Shown here: positions 49,001-60,779 of the stretch, piece by piece
Numbering within the stretch: position 1 is the first letter of the stretch
Layout of the letters: each line of letters opens with the position of its first letter
DNA from: Desmodus rotundus
Lineage: Eukaryota > Chordata > Mammalia > Chiroptera > Phyllostomidae
Assembly: GCF_022682495.2 (NCBI RefSeq)
Contig: NC_071388.1
Span: 178,217,622 to 178,281,621 of the forward strand
Reading direction: 5' to 3'
DNA length: 64,000 nt
The notes under the pieces: model-generated
What the model saw: only the letters and a program-made list of their open reading frames with translations
The model's database searches: none
What the model was told of the DNA's origin: nothing
Program-made: the position numbers and the translations under genes

Positions 49001-49679
49001 CTAGTAAACTGCTACCAGTTACTCCCTAAAGAGCCATGGGGAAACGAAAATCAAAGTCAGTGGTTGGAGGGATTGAGCCAAAAGGAAAAAGGACTCATGG
49101 GCCTGGACAACAGGTGGTGATTGCTGGGGGCGGTGAGGGCATGCAGGGACTAAACTGTAATGGAAAAAAATACAATAGAGGTTACTTTGGAGTACGAAAA
49201 TAAAAAAGCATGCACTATCTATGTACAGCACACCCTTCAAGCTGTCTGATTCTACTCCTTCGTTGTCTTTAAACTATTTTTACAACTTTGAAAGTTTAGA
49301 TAGGTAACTGCCAACTTTCCAGTCTGGTGGCGGTTCCCTTTCCCCCTTCACCCACAAGAAAGGAAAACAAAGTCAATGGGAAAACCTCGCCAAATTCTGG
49401 TAGATACTGCGGCTACACTCTACTTTAAAGACAACTCACTCCAGAGCCTACAGATAGGATCCCGGAGGAACTGGCAGAAACAGCCAGAAGTGAAGAATTC
49501 TTCCCAGAGTCAGGTCTCCCCCATCTCTGTTGTGCCAGGTCAAGAGAGGAAGGTAAAATTTCAGGTAGTCCCTTCCTTTCCAAATTCAGATTTTTGTGAA
49601 TTTTGTTTTGAGGTATTCCTTGTTTATTAATCTTTTTCTCTTTCAAAGACAGCTGTCTCCTTTCTAGTTTATTTTCTTC

Positions 49680-49935
49680 TTACTGAGATATATTCTATTA
49701 GTTTCAGGTGTACAACAGGATTCAATATTTGTATATATTGCAAATCACCACATTACGTGTAGTTAACGTCCATCATCACATGTGGTTACCATTTTTTTTC
49801 TCTGGTGGTGAGGACTTTTAAGATTTACTCTCTTAGCATCTTTCAAACTACAGTAGAGTGTTGTTAACTACAGTGTTACCATGGAGTGTTGTCACCATGC
49901 AGTACCTTAGCTAGTACCTTCTTATTTAACCTAGT
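49680..49935 (+). mobile_element. Unclassified interspersed repeat (L1-related?) inside the ERV
   Basis: ATTAGTTTCAGGTGTACAAC, TTCAATATTTGTATATATTG, AGTTAACGTCCATCATCACA and TAAGATTTACTCTCTTAGCA form a module I recognise as common in mammalian genomes and probably of L1 origin. The family is not certain. Confidence 0.55.
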
Positions 49936-51779
49936 CCTTTCTTTTGGTTATCTTTGGGAGAGGCTCTGGATCTCGGGAGGGTAGTGCCTTTGTCGCCCTC
50001 TTTGGGGACAACTCTGGCATCCATGGGATTGCTCAGTATTGCCAGGAATATTTACTGTCTGTCTCAGCTGAAAACTTGACAAGATATTTGAAGGAATTTA
50101 AAAAAAATAAGTACCTCTATGGTCAGAAGTTGGGCAAACTGGAAGCTGATATTCAAAGCCTGATTGGAACATTTTTAGAACTTCTTCCCCAAGCTAAACT
50201 GAGACTGTGTACAGGGAGTTGGGGGGAGAGGAGAGGTAAGGGGGGGAGTGGAGGAGTGAAATTCCAAAGACAAACATCTCAAAATTTAGAACATAGGTAT
50301 TTTTTTGTTTATATCTTAAAGATCTTCTTCCTAATATTAAAAAGCAAATTAACCTTAATTTCCTCCATCTGCCAGAAACACAATTTGGGTTTGACTGTTT
50401 TTTTATAAACTAGTGAGTTTTGCCGTATCATACCTGTGTCATGGCTAAAATTTTGAAATGAAAGCTATAAGATCTCTGTGTCTATCTGTATATTTACGTA
50501 TGTTTATGTGTGTGTGCTACAGATATGTGATTTTTTTCTGCCTCAGGATGGTAATGCCTGAATTATTTTATAAAGAGCTCCATTTAATTGGCTTAAAGAA
50601 AATTAGGCACTTTTATAAATCAAATATACTCTCAGAAAGATAGAAATTAACCCAAATGTTTTTCAAGTTCACATGATCTAGGATAATCTTTGGGTACAGG
50701 TTATTAATATAAGTTTTCCAGAAATTATATAATATTCCTAAAAATCTGATATGTCCTGGTGGAATGGTATCAGTCATAATTCCAGTTATCTTAAAATGTT
50801 GTGTGCTACAGGAATAACTAAGTTTCCTTGTCAATTCCACTATAATGAACTCTCAGCAGGTCTTTAACCACGGGCATTTTTAAGACTTTTGTCATTTTCA
50901 GATAGTTATTATTTGTCTCTGAGGCTTTTGCAAAAGTGAGATTCCTACCAAGTACTCTAGACTACTGCCACCCCTGCCACATTACAGGACATCAAAGAAC
51001 CTTGGGTGCATATTTCACAGCTGAAGAAGGCTCCGCCTGATGTCTGGTCCTGTGCGAACACTGGGGACCTCAGAACTGAACTGACTAGGAAGAGAGGTAG
51101 CTGACATTCAGGTACCCTGTTTCCTCCCACAATCAAGAACATTTCTTCGCATTTCTCTTTCCTCCAATGACCATCCTTTTTCTAACTTTTACACCACGAA
51201 GGTGTTTATGATTCTTTTGTCTACCTTTTGCCTTGCCCTGGCCTAGAAAGCGCCATTGTTCACGTATCTCAGGCCATTGCAAGGGGGGCCCTCCAACCTT
51301 CAAGTGACTGTTGTAGTTTTGCCTGTCACAACCTTCTCCCTGATTCGAATGCCTCAGTTTTGCAGGAACAGGCTAGGGGATAAACCCATCTAGGGGTGTG
51401 GAAAGAATAACATGAAATATATGAACAGGCCAACTGGCTTATAGAAGTATCTCCTCTTTAGGATTATTTCTTGACTTACTTGATTCTAGCTGGTTTGGTT
51501 CACGGGGACCCTGGCTCAGGAGTACCCTGCAAACCTTAGGAATTCTTTTGCTGTTAATAATAGTAATTACCTCCCTGGTCTGTTGGGTGTTCTCTTAAGG
51601 GTTTTAGCCATCAGCCAAACCACAAATGGTCTTCCTCCAACTAGAATGATGAACTTGACCTCATCTCCTGTGAAATATAGACAAAGACCCAAAGAGGAAA
51701 TGGTAACTGAGAATAACTTGCACATCATCTTTGACCAAACCTCTTGCTTGACCAGAGGCTGATCAAAGGGAAGGGGGCA

Positions 51780-52180
51780 TCGTCGAACTGAAGGTGCATT
51801 AACCTCTCCTTGGCAGGCTGGGTGCCACTGATCCTGGGAAATCATGTCAGCAAAACAAAAGTTTTAGGTTTCACATTTTTGTAAATGTTCCACCTTCCCC
51901 AAAATCAGACTGTTAAGTAACCAATATGTGATCACCCAGTTACACGGGTGATCACCCTGTTCTTACGATAAGCTCAAATAAGGCCAGATATGCAACCCCG
52001 GCCAATCAGATATTCCTTCCTATCCTTGTTCCTTATTCTTTATCCTGTAAAAGCTTCCTGCCTTCCGTTCACTTTGCAGGTCTCTGAAATCTTGAGAGTG
52101 GACACTGCCTGCTTCATAAAGTGTTAAATAAAGTGTGTTTGTATCACCTACATCGTCTTCTTTACCAGTTTTAACAGTTC
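51780..52180 (+). mobile_element. 3' LTR of the ERV
   Basis: The LTR has a CCAAT box at 52002-52006 (GGCCAATCAG), a TATA-like TGTAAAAG at 52046-52053, a poly(A) hexamer AATAAA at 52127-52132 and a GT-rich U5 start. Its left border is taken from the polypurine tract ending at 51777. Its right border is approximate, because no flanking duplication could be found. Confidence 0.7.
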
Positions 52181-53054
52181 TACTGGCACACGCTCATTTC
52201 TTCAGAACCCCTACCTCCAGGCAGGAGTTCGCTGCACACCACTTACAAGGCATCATGTTAGGTGTTTGGGGATACCAAAGTGAAAGAGACACGGTTCTTC
52301 TGGTTTAAAATCACTTCTACTCTTTATCCCGTATCCTTTCTTTATCGATCCACTTTATGCCTCCAATGCCTTTGCAATCAAACGACCCGTCTTCATGTGA
52401 AGATGACCGTCTTCAAGCTCAGAGAAAAGGCAGACACACAGCACTCCCGAGTCTCAGGCCGCGGCTGACCATGGCTGCCTAGGTGACGTGGTGCCCCAGG
52501 TGAACACAGGACCCAGGAAACCATGGAAGTCCAACTCAAAGTCACTATATTTTCTGAACAATGGTTCACACTATGAGGTTGGAGCAAAAATTACATTCCC
52601 TCCCCCCAAAAGAAACACCTTAGAACACTTAGAATATGAAGAATAGAGAATTACAATATATGAAAATCTTCCTGGTATAAAATGTCTTTCTAATCATTCA
52701 CAGGGATACTGTTGCGGGCCCCAACTTATTTGTAGAATTTGGCTGACAAATGTGAAGCACATCTGAAGAGCCCTTCACATGGTGCATAATGTGCCCCTCA
52801 GTCCACCTCTTCATGCGGTTTCCCTAAGGTGCTATGTGAGCCCCCTTGGACCATGGCGTTCCACAAAAATCTCCTGGGAAATCATGAACATCGGGGACCA
52901 CACTTTGCTATCAGACCTATTTGCCTTTAGCAGCAAAGTGGAACACATTGGTCTTATCTATAAAGTGAAAGCTTTTTCCTTCCCTAAAGGGCAATTTCCT
53001 TACATGCAGATAAAGAATTAAAGCAACGCCGGGCACTTCGGCAGGTCTACTTAC

Positions 53055-53142
53055 ATTGCACAGTGCAGTGGAGTGAAGGGATTGCCGCTAAATGTGCGAA
53101 AACATTTTTGCTCCAGAAGTACCTCTATACAGTTTTCATTAC
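53055..53142 (-). CDS. ANKRD44: ANKRD44 exon E
   Basis: An 88-base exon encodes tail residues 177-204 plus two bases of an Ile codon. It contains NENCIEVLLEQKCF, a linker FRTFSGNPF and the TPLHCA opening of the next repeat. The acceptor is TTGCAG|GTAATG and the donor is GCAAT|GTAAGT. Reading on into the intron gives ATG TAA at once, so any transcript that retains the intron or is polyadenylated within it would stop here. The following intron (45740-53054) is the longest fully contained one and is filled mostly by an antisense endogenous retrovirus. Confidence 0.92.
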
Positions 53143-53734
53143 CTGCAAGGGAGCAAAACAATTTAGGGAGTTCCCAAGAAAGAAATGTTGTTCCACACAG
53201 TCAATTTTTTGTCATTAAGTACTGAATTCTGGCCTGTGAATTTTCCTGAATTGGCTGAATGCACATTCTCCATGGAATAAAATTCACAAATGCCAAAATG
53301 TTATTAAGTATGCTCACAGGTGTTCCAGACATAACGAACAAATAAGACAACGAAGGCCATATGGTCTGGTGGAGAGAAAGAGATGGAGACCTCATTTGCA
53401 GTCAGAAGAGATTCACTGTTAATGCTCAGTTCCTGATGGATGCTTAATATACCCCAGTTTTCCCATATTCACAATAGGAAATTTCCCTTTTACCCAAATT
53501 AATAGGTAGATTAATTATGTACCTTATGGAAGAGAAGATGAGACTGATAGAAAATAGTATCTGAGATGCAGGTGAAAAGGCTTTGACTATAAAACACTAC
53601 ATAAGTGTTTAAAATGACACTAAGGCCAATTCCTGGTAAATAATATGTGCCCATTAAGTATTTTTAAAAACGTAAGTAGAGGAATAAAAGCAAGAAATTA
53701 TTTTCAACAAATGACAAGTAGTTTCCAAACCAAC

Positions 53735-53842
53735 AGAATTTTAAGTAAGGCCTCTGATCTGTTAGCTTACTTGTTATGTGAACTAAGGCAACTCACTTGG
53801 GGTTTGTGAGACTCAATTTCTCATATGTAAAAAATTAGACTA
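53735..53842 (+). mobile_element. MIR SINE (left half, split by VES)
   Basis: TTACTTGTTATGTGAACTAA, GGCAACTCACTTGG and CTCAATTTCTCATATGTAAA match a diverged MIR core. The right half continues at 54062-54115. Confidence 0.55.
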
Positions 53843-54047
53843 GCCCTGGCTGGTGTAACTCAGTTGGTTGGGCATCATCTCACAAACCAAAAGGTTGTGG
53901 GTTCAATTCCTGGTCAGGGCACATGCCTAGGTTATGGGTCTGTCCTCAGTTGGGGCACATGCAAGAGGCAACCAATCAATGTTTCTCTCACATCAATGTT
54001 TCTTTCCCTCTCTTTCTTCCTCCTTCCCCTCGCTCTGGAATCAATTA
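53843..54047 (+). mobile_element. VES SINE inserted in a MIR, antisense to ANKRD44
   Basis: The head GCCCTGGCTGGTGTAACTCA, GGTTCAATTCCTGGTCAGGG, and the CAATGTTTCTCTCACATC module are present. Flanks AAAAAATTAGACTA (53829-53842) and AAAAAATCAGACTA (54048-54061) form a 14-bp duplication with one mismatch. Confidence 0.93.
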
Positions 54048-54115
54048 AAAAAATCAGACTAGGAATAACTGCCCTATCGATGTCACAGGATGATGGGAGC
54101 TTGACTCGATAAAGG

Positions 54116-55129
54116 GCCTGAATGGGGCTTGTGAAGTGATGGATGGTAATTAAGGCAAGAAGTCAAAGCTATTGGTTTTAAAATACAGATTTTTGTCTTC
54201 CAACCTCTTCCTGGCTGAACTCAGTGCTAAATTACTCAGAGTTCTTTTATGTTCTACCTTAGAAGATGTAGATCAGACAATTTTAAGTATTAAAACACAA
54301 ATCAAACTCTTTTATAAAGAAAAAAAGTGAGACTGCTTTTAGGAGAATTAAAAATCATATGAAGTAATGAATATAAAAATCCCCTAAATTTATGCAAGTT
54401 ATATCGTTTAGCTTTCCAACTATATCTAACCCTCACGTAAACACACCAAACCCTCGATTAGAATGAATTCCCTCTGAGAGTTTAGCTTAGAGAAGCATCT
54501 ACACATACCATTTTCTGGACACTATTAAATCCTAACCTAAGGGTCTGTGTAGATAGGACTGGGGGTCCTTGAATGACTTTCAATATTTCTAAGTGCTCAG
54601 TGAAGGGGATTCTGGGAAGAAGACTGCGCTGAAATTGCTTAGGAGAGAACTGCTCCTCTTCCCCTCTGGCACCTGGAGAGGCCTAAGAACAGTGACTGCC
54701 ATCCCTCCTTCCTCCCCTCACTCCCGGGGAAAGGATGTGGTGTGGTGGTCTTGCCACCTGCCTCTATCACCAACGCATCTTCCCCTTCCTGCCAGCTGGA
54801 CCTCAGAGCCTGACCCATCAGCAGGTTAAAAATTGCAGCTCTCCAGTGTCAGTGAGGGAACAAAAGCAAGTTGAGCATGTAGAATATTTGACTTTTCCTG
54901 ACACTGGAGCCATTGAAAAAAAAGGACTGTAAATGAAAATGAAAGGAAATGTCTTAAATTAGAGCACCCCCAAAATCTTCCAGAAGCCTATAATCATAGT
55001 TTCTGAGTGGAAAATTTAATGCAATAATTGAAAATGGAAAAATAAAATTATAGAAGCAGAGTAGAAAATATATGAGAAAATATCCATGTAAACTTAGGGG
55101 TGGGAGGCCTTAAGCAAAACTGAAAGCCA
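54116..55129. other. ANKRD44 intron D-E, nothing recognised
   Basis: No repeat family or exon identified between the split MIR and the L1 fragment. Confidence 0.4.
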
Positions 55130-55810
55130 AGGTCCCATAAAATAAAAATATGACAGATTCAACTACACGACAGTTCAACATTTCTGCATGGACAAAGACG
55201 TCATAAACAAGGAACGAAGACAAGCGACGGCCTCGGAGAGAACTTCTGCCACACGTAACACATGGGGAGGATTCGTCTCTCTGGGACAAGGTCCTCCAAC
55301 AAATGTGTGATACAAGTTGAAGCGCAATAAATAAATAAGCAACAGGTGGCAAAAGTAATTTCCAGAAGAGGAAATACAAATAAGTAATAAGGAATAAGGA
55401 AATACAAATAAGTATTAGGAAAACATATATTAAAATAATGAGATAACCTTTTTTGCCCTTCAATTCACAAAGTGAAAAAGAGGAAACCACCTTGGTCTGG
55501 CAAAGCTGGGGGAAACATAAGTTTTATACACGTGTTTGGTGGAGTAATAAATTATATCCTGTTTGCAAAGTAACAGTATAATGTATTGAAATTAGAAGAC
55601 ATACATAGCCTCTTATCAATAATTTCACTTTGAGAAACTTATCTGACAGAATTTAAGGTACATAATATGAATATAGGCACTGCCGCATTGTTTACAATAG
55701 GAAAAAACCTGAAAACAATCTGAACGTCCATCAGTAGGGACTCGGCTGAGAAATAATAAATTCTGATACACATATACATCTATATTTCTTTATCTGCCCA
55801 TGTTAAGAAG
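55130..55810 (+). mobile_element. Old L1 ORF2/3' fragment
   Basis: CATTTCTGCATGGACAAAGA, AATAATGAGATAACC, TTGTTTACAATAGGAAAAAA and TGAACGTCCATCAGTAGGGA follow the end of L1M ORF2. Further L1-like sequence may continue at about 56400-56660. Confidence 0.7.
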
Positions 55811-57085
55811 GTCGATCACTACTGATACATAATAACTTGTAAGGATATCTGCAAGCGAATGTGCACAGAAGTAGATGTGAACACACCTAATGCCATCTCT
55901 GTGTCCCAGATTTCTTTTACGCTGTGACCTTTGATCAACCTCACTGTCTTTAGCAAGCATATCAGAGCCTTCTAGTTGATGATTATCTGTGCTCCATAAA
56001 AGGTACCATAAATATTTTTGTAAGCAATGGCCAGATGGCATGACAACCATGACAAATATTAAACTGGTGATAATATTGATTATAAACCACTCTCCATCAC
56101 AAGACCACCAGGAGGCATGGCCCCTGTTCTGCATTCTTTGTCCCTTCGCCTGTCAATCATTAGTACCTGGGCTACACTATAAAGAAAGTACTGCAACAGA
56201 GGGAATAACCTCTGTTCCTGGAGAAGAATCTACACAAGTGCTGGGTTGTCTGTCTACTCTGCTCCTACATCCCTGTAAGGAAATTACCCTATAATAACTT
56301 CTGCTACATTTTATGGAGTTGCCTGCATCTTTCTTCTCTCTCAAGGCACCTTCTGATTTATTTTGGTGGCTAGTATACCTCTGCCCCACCATCAGACAAT
56401 GTGTTAAGTAAACAAGAGCAAAAAAGAAAGTTAAATAATGATAGTTGTTATATGATTTTACTTTAAAAACAGATGCACATATATTTGTGTTTATTTACAT
56501 TCCCAAGGGAAAAGTATTAAAGGTACATGCTAAATTACATCAGAGAGTGAGTTGGAAACAGACAATTTTTGAAATGTTATGATTAGCGTGCATTTTTTTT
56601 TACTCATATAAGTGAAAGAAAAATTTTAAAATCTTCTGAATTACAAGTGCAACAAAATAAATGGGAGAAATGAGATATGAAAAAGCAATTCCAAAAAACA
56701 AATCAGTCATCTAGTAATCTGGCCAGCAGTCAATTGTGACAGGTTATTATATAATTTTTTTAATTTTAGCGGTATTACTTTAAACGTTGTAGGATCCCTG
56801 GTTATATCATGCAGATCAGGAACCCTGATTACAACTCGTTATTTCAGTTCATTGGAAGTTCAGATTGGGAGTTATATGTTACTAATGAACAAAAAGGAGA
56901 AAGTGAGTTTTCATTCCATTAAGGCATCGTGGCAGCCACGAAGGGAAAATACTAAACATATCTTGGATGCAGAAAGATTGGAAGTCACGGTTCACAACAT
57001 TACGTTGTGTTCTCACCTCCAGTGTGGTCACAGTGGTGCTGGGGTGGGCAGACCTCGGGAATCAGTCAAACGACAATCAACTCAC

Positions 57086-57302
57086 CGTTATAACAAGCCC
57101 AGTGCAGTGGTGTGTAGCCTTGGTTGTCTTTGAAAGAACAGTCTTCCTCCGAAAGCGCCATCTGGAGCAGCTCGCTCAGCCACGTGGCGTGGCCGCGAGC
57201 AGCTGCGTAATGCAAGGGTGTCCTGCCTCTGGAGTCTTTGCAGAGAATTGACACTTCCTGTTCCAGCAGCATTTGCACACATTCCTCATGTCCCGTCATA
57301 AT
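57086..57302 (-). CDS. ANKRD44: ANKRD44 exon D
   Basis: At 217 bases this is the largest internal exon in the window. It encodes tail residues 104-175 and the first base of a Gly codon. It carries two full ankyrin units: GHEECVQMLLEQEVSIL followed by GRTPLHYAAARGHATWLSEL, and then the start of a third with GYTPLHWACYN. The acceptor is TATCAG|ATTATG and the donor is AACG|GTGAGT. An acidic loop (ALSEEDCSFKD) separates the second and third repeats. Confidence 0.94.
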
Positions 57303-57554
57303 CTGATACAGTGCAATTAAAAACACGAAACAAATTTCAGAAGGGCGGAAGACTCAGGAAGTGGCGCAGTTGGCCAGGTGAGGCTGGGCTCACAGCAAGA
57401 GGACAGGCAGGCGTGCCTGGGCCTTGAGGGAGGTGAACTCTGCCCTACTTCAGAGGAGAGGGGCGGGACAGCCCAGCAACGCTCACCTCAGGAAAGTCCG
57501 TGTGAACACTAGCATTTTGGAAACCTCTCTTTACTTTCTAAACATGACCATGAA

Positions 57555-57795
57555 AGGCATCATGGTAAAAACCACCAGCTTTAGAATCAGGAAGATGCGA
57601 GTTGAATCCTGGCTTTCCCTGGTAACACTTGGACAAGTCAATTCACCTCCCATTTCATTGACTGTAAACGGGAATAGTAATGGCGACCCCACAGGTTGCT
57701 GGGAGCACTAATGAGGTAGGATGCGTGCAGGCCCCCGGCTGTTGCATGGCCCACAGGAAGTGCCCGAGAAATAAGAACTATGATTATGACTTTCA
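57555..57795 (+). mobile_element. MIR SINE
   Basis: GAGTTGAATCCTGGCTTTCC, GACAAGTCAATTCACCTCCC, TGACTGTAAACGGGAATAGT and a degraded CACAGGAAGTGCCCGAGAAA tail follow the MIR order. Confidence 0.8.
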
Positions 57796-58069
57796 CCACT
57801 TAGGGTTGCTCTTCTTTTCATTGACCATGGAATTTCGCACCAGACCCAAACAGCACTTTTATTTCTGCTTTTGTTTTAGTTTCCTCGATATGCTTTAAAA
57901 AATAATTCAGCAGAATGTGTGCAGAAAATATCCACAGGATAGGTATTTGAGCAGGGTACATATTTCAGGCGGGGAATGGGCGAACATTTTTAATAAAGAG
58001 CAAGTAGAAACAGCATGACTACTCAAAACTACATAATCAATGGAATAAATCATGACCCCTGAACACAAC

Positions 58070-58385
58070 CGGCCATTCAAAATAATGGAGCAGGAAACTA
58101 TTTACTGACATGGAAAAAGTTTCTTGATATTTTAAAAGAAAAAAAGTGGCTTCCAAATAGTATCTTCAGTATTCTCTTTTTAAAAACAATTAAAGTGGAT
58201 CTATATGCTGAATAAAAAAGATTGGTTATATAACCAAAAAATGATTGTTATCTCCAGGAGGTAGGGTTACTGGTAATTGTGATTTTCTTCTTTGCGCTTT
58301 AAAACAAGTTTTTGCAAAGTTTCCAGGATGTGTATTTCATAATCAGAAAGCAGAACCAATTCTTCCAACAGTAGGAGTTCGTGTA
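58070..58385 (+). mobile_element. Old L1 3' end
   Basis: ATTGTTATCTCCAGGAGGTA, GGGTTACTGGTAATTGTGAT, TTTCTTCTTTGCGCTTTAAA and GGATGTGTATTTCATAATCA match the ancient L1 3' UTR. Confidence 0.65.
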
Positions 58386-58605
58386 TCTATCATCACAATC
58401 TAATGTGAAATCTCAAGAACGGGACCTAAAGATGCCTGCCATTATCTTACTTTTGCTTAAGATTTTGTAATTTCTTTTAGCCTGACTGAGGTTAATTGGT
58501 TGTCTTGGGAAACAATCGCTTTACTAAAAACTCCTGTAGGGAAGAAAAGAGAAGAACACCAACTACAAAGCTGCTGCTGGATGAAAGCTGAGGAAGACCA
58601 CGTAC

Positions 58606-58723
58606 CCCTCTGTGTAAGGCTGTGCACCCCATGACGTCAACGGCATCCACATTTGCTTCCTTTTCAAGTAACAATGAAACAGCATCAATGTGTCCATATG
58701 CCACCGCAAGCATCAGTGGGGTT
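58606..58723 (-). CDS. ANKRD44: ANKRD44 exon C
   Basis: A 118-base exon finishes the Gln codon and encodes tail residues 65-103. [19 protein letters not shown] is a textbook ankyrin helix pair (TPL, then GH), and the next repeat begins at MGCTALHRG. The acceptor is CCCTAG|AACCCC. The donor is AGAGGG|GTACGT in phase 0, so it matches the phase 0 start of exon D. A longer open frame reads through the donor (to 58492), but that extension has no ankyrin character and is intron. Confidence 0.93.
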
Positions 58724-59579
58724 CTAGGGAGAGCGATGAATTGGGCTTTTTAGAAGATAAAACAAAACAAACAAAAAAACAAAACCCTCATCACTTCCAG
58801 TGGGAGGACCTCCTTCTCTCTGTCTCTCTGTCCCTTTGTCTTTGAATCTCTCTTCTTGAGAGTCGCTTGATATTTGAGTGCCCCCAATGTGCTACGTGCT
58901 ATTTGGAATAAGCGATCTGCCTCTGGTGTTTAGTGGCCACACAGAAGGCTGTCAGGGGAATGATTAACACAGGTGGGGCAGGGAAAGGGTCCTTCCCCAG
59001 ATGTTCATTTTAATCCCATCATGTCGAAAACTACGTAGCATTTACTAAACATCAATGGAGTAGGGAGTGTGTGTTTGTAAGGGACCCTCCCCTTACGAAC
59101 TGCTGGCATCAGAGCAGTTCTACTTTCATGGTTTTCTGTGTTGGCGTTTGTTCAATCTTGCATTTGAACAAAGCTCTATTGCCTTAAAGAAAAGTCTGAC
59201 AAATTTAGAGGAAAGAACAGTGCTGGAATCCAGGAGTGGGGAGGGGTCCTAGTTCTGGCTTGAACACTAACTCCGTGTATCTGGGGTGAGTCACTAGAGC
59301 TTTGTTGCTCTGCATTTCCTATTTGTAAGAGAAGATTGGGTGTAGGAATGGGCTGACAGAGGGAAAAGACTTTGGAAAAACAAACCCAAGGAAGGATAAA
59401 AATATGAAGCATTTTTATGATTGGGATAACTTCTTGAGGTCCTTGCAATTATTAATTTTAAAATGGAATGTAGCAGCTTCAAAAGAGGGTAAAATGGATA
59501 GAAAGAAGGAACAAAGGAGGACTATTTTTAAAAGGCCAGGATCCATGGCCACAGATATACATAGTTGGCTCTTTTTATC

Positions 59580-59580
<1 letters not shown>

Positions 59581-59612
<32 letters not shown>
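59581..59612. repeat. (AC)16 microsatellite
   Basis: Sixteen uninterrupted AC units in ANKRD44 intron A-B, directly left of exon B by about 200 bases. Likely polymorphic in length. Confidence 0.95.
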
Positions 59613-59613
<1 letters not shown>

Positions 59614-59816
59614 AGCCTGCAGACATTGCTTTCATATAAATACTCCAGCACAAAGTCACCTCATTATTCTAGGGCTCTCATCTATGAATTTTGCCCAAAC
59701 ATACACCCCACCCCCAACCTAAAATTCAGCAGTCAGCCCTCCTAGTTGCTTAACAAATTAACCAATCACCTGCTGTGACTGAAACGTCACCCCAGGCCAA
59801 GTGGGAGAACACTTAC

Positions 59817-59904
59817 TGTCCTTTGGCATCTTTCACATCAACTGCTTCTGGGTTGTCTGCAATTTCTAGTAACAGCCGCAAACACAGTGTGTGACCATTA
59901 ATTA
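59817..59904 (-). CDS. ANKRD44: ANKRD44 exon B
   Basis: An 88-base exon completes the split Val codon, encodes tail residues 36-63 and ends two bases into a Gln codon. The peptide INGHTLCLRLLLEIADN is the helical half of an ankyrin repeat, and VDVKDAKGQ opens the next one. The acceptor is a pyrimidine-rich tract ending CAG|TAATTA. The donor is GGACA|GTAAGT, a strong consensus site. Both neighbouring introns (59905-63896 and 58724-59816) contain only repeats and unique non-coding sequence. Confidence 0.93.
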
Positions 59905-60287
59905 CTGAAAAAGAAAATAATGGCCATTCTCTTAACAGACGACACTATCATACATATCCATCCAAAGTGAAATTTATGTGGCTTTCAAAGCTTTCATTTT
60001 CAATTGTTGCTGACAGATATCCCCAGGTTTCCAGCTCAGACTAGCTGCCGGGCACAGGGTGCTCCAATGTTTATTTTACTCACCCATCCTTTCTTTGTTC
60101 CCACCAGGGCACGCTGGTCCTCACCTAACTTTTCCCTGGTGCATGTATTAAGGGTCATTATTTTTTTCTTTTAAATCTCTTCGAATGAAACGGATGATTC
60201 CTCCCCACTTGCCAGTTACCTTTTTTCTTCCTCTGAGTCACCCAATACCATATAATCCCATGTCCTGCTTGTCTTCAGGCCTTTCTA

Positions 60288-60410
60288 AAAGGAAGGAAGA
60301 GGGGGCAGGAGAAGGTAGAGGAGGGGGAAGAGGGGAGCAGGAATAGGATGGCAGGAGAGAGCAGAGGAGGTGAAGCAGAGGGAGGAGGGGAGAGGAGAGA
60401 CGAGCGGAGG
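60288..60410. repeat. Polypurine tract (GA/GGA-rich)
   Basis: About 120 bases that are nearly all purine on the plus strand, so polypyrimidine in the ANKRD44 sense RNA. A GC-richer, unassigned section follows to about 60780. Confidence 0.8.
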
Positions 60411-60779
60411 AATAGAGTAAACAGGTCCTGCCTCCGTTTCCCTCAGTCATTGTACATTCGGAGGTAGACTTTGGAGAAACAATTCTGATTGGTTAGCAGT
60501 GACTTAAAGCAAACGCTCAAGCCAGGAAGGTGTACAGAAGCCATCAACTCATTGCTCATTGACAGCCTGGATGGCTCCCTGCGGCAGCACCTCTGTCCGG
60601 AGGTCCTCAGACCGCAGGCCCTTGTTTCTCTGCCTGACAGTGTCTCAAGCAGGCTGGGGGCAGGGGAGGGGCGAGGCAGCTCTCCATTGGCCTCACCCCC
60701 CTGGGTCCCCTGCCCTCCCCTCTCTCCCCCTGCAGAGCTCTGACTCCTGAGGCTTCTCGCCCTTCCCAGGTGCTGTAGG

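Larger units (their letters stand above)
45901..52180 (+). mobile_element. Degraded class I (gammaretrovirus-like) endogenous retrovirus, antisense in ANKRD44 intron
   Basis: An about 6.3-kb proviral relic fills most of intron E-F. The 3' LTR (about 51780-52180) follows a polypurine tract at 51765-51777. R/U5-related sequence recurs at 45979-46040. A relic of the protease region with LVDTAAT is near 49400. An envelope transmembrane remnant with a tryptophan-rich WFGSRGPWLRS segment, then a hydrophobic span and a stop, lies at 51491-51598. Gag is not recognisable and most of pol appears deleted. A foreign repeat fragment interrupts it at about 49680-49935 and a 17-base poly(C) run lies at 48781-48797. 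All frames carry stops and frameshifts, so it cannot produce virus. It is antisense to the host gene, the usual orientation of retained intronic proviruses. Class I assignment rests on the envelope and LTR style. Confidence 0.75.

Noticed and set aside
49944..50408. 154-codon plus-strand frame inside the ERV
   Set aside because: No retroviral motif was recognisable in it. It may be a remnant of the provirus interior, but it cannot be assigned.
58492..58605. Open-frame extension of exon C past its donor
   Set aside because: A strong GTACGT donor at 58605 joins exon D in phase, and the extension is not ankyrin-like.
59581..59612. CRISPR-like or satellite array
   Set aside because: It is a simple (AC)n microsatellite. 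No array of spaced repeats exists anywhere in the window.
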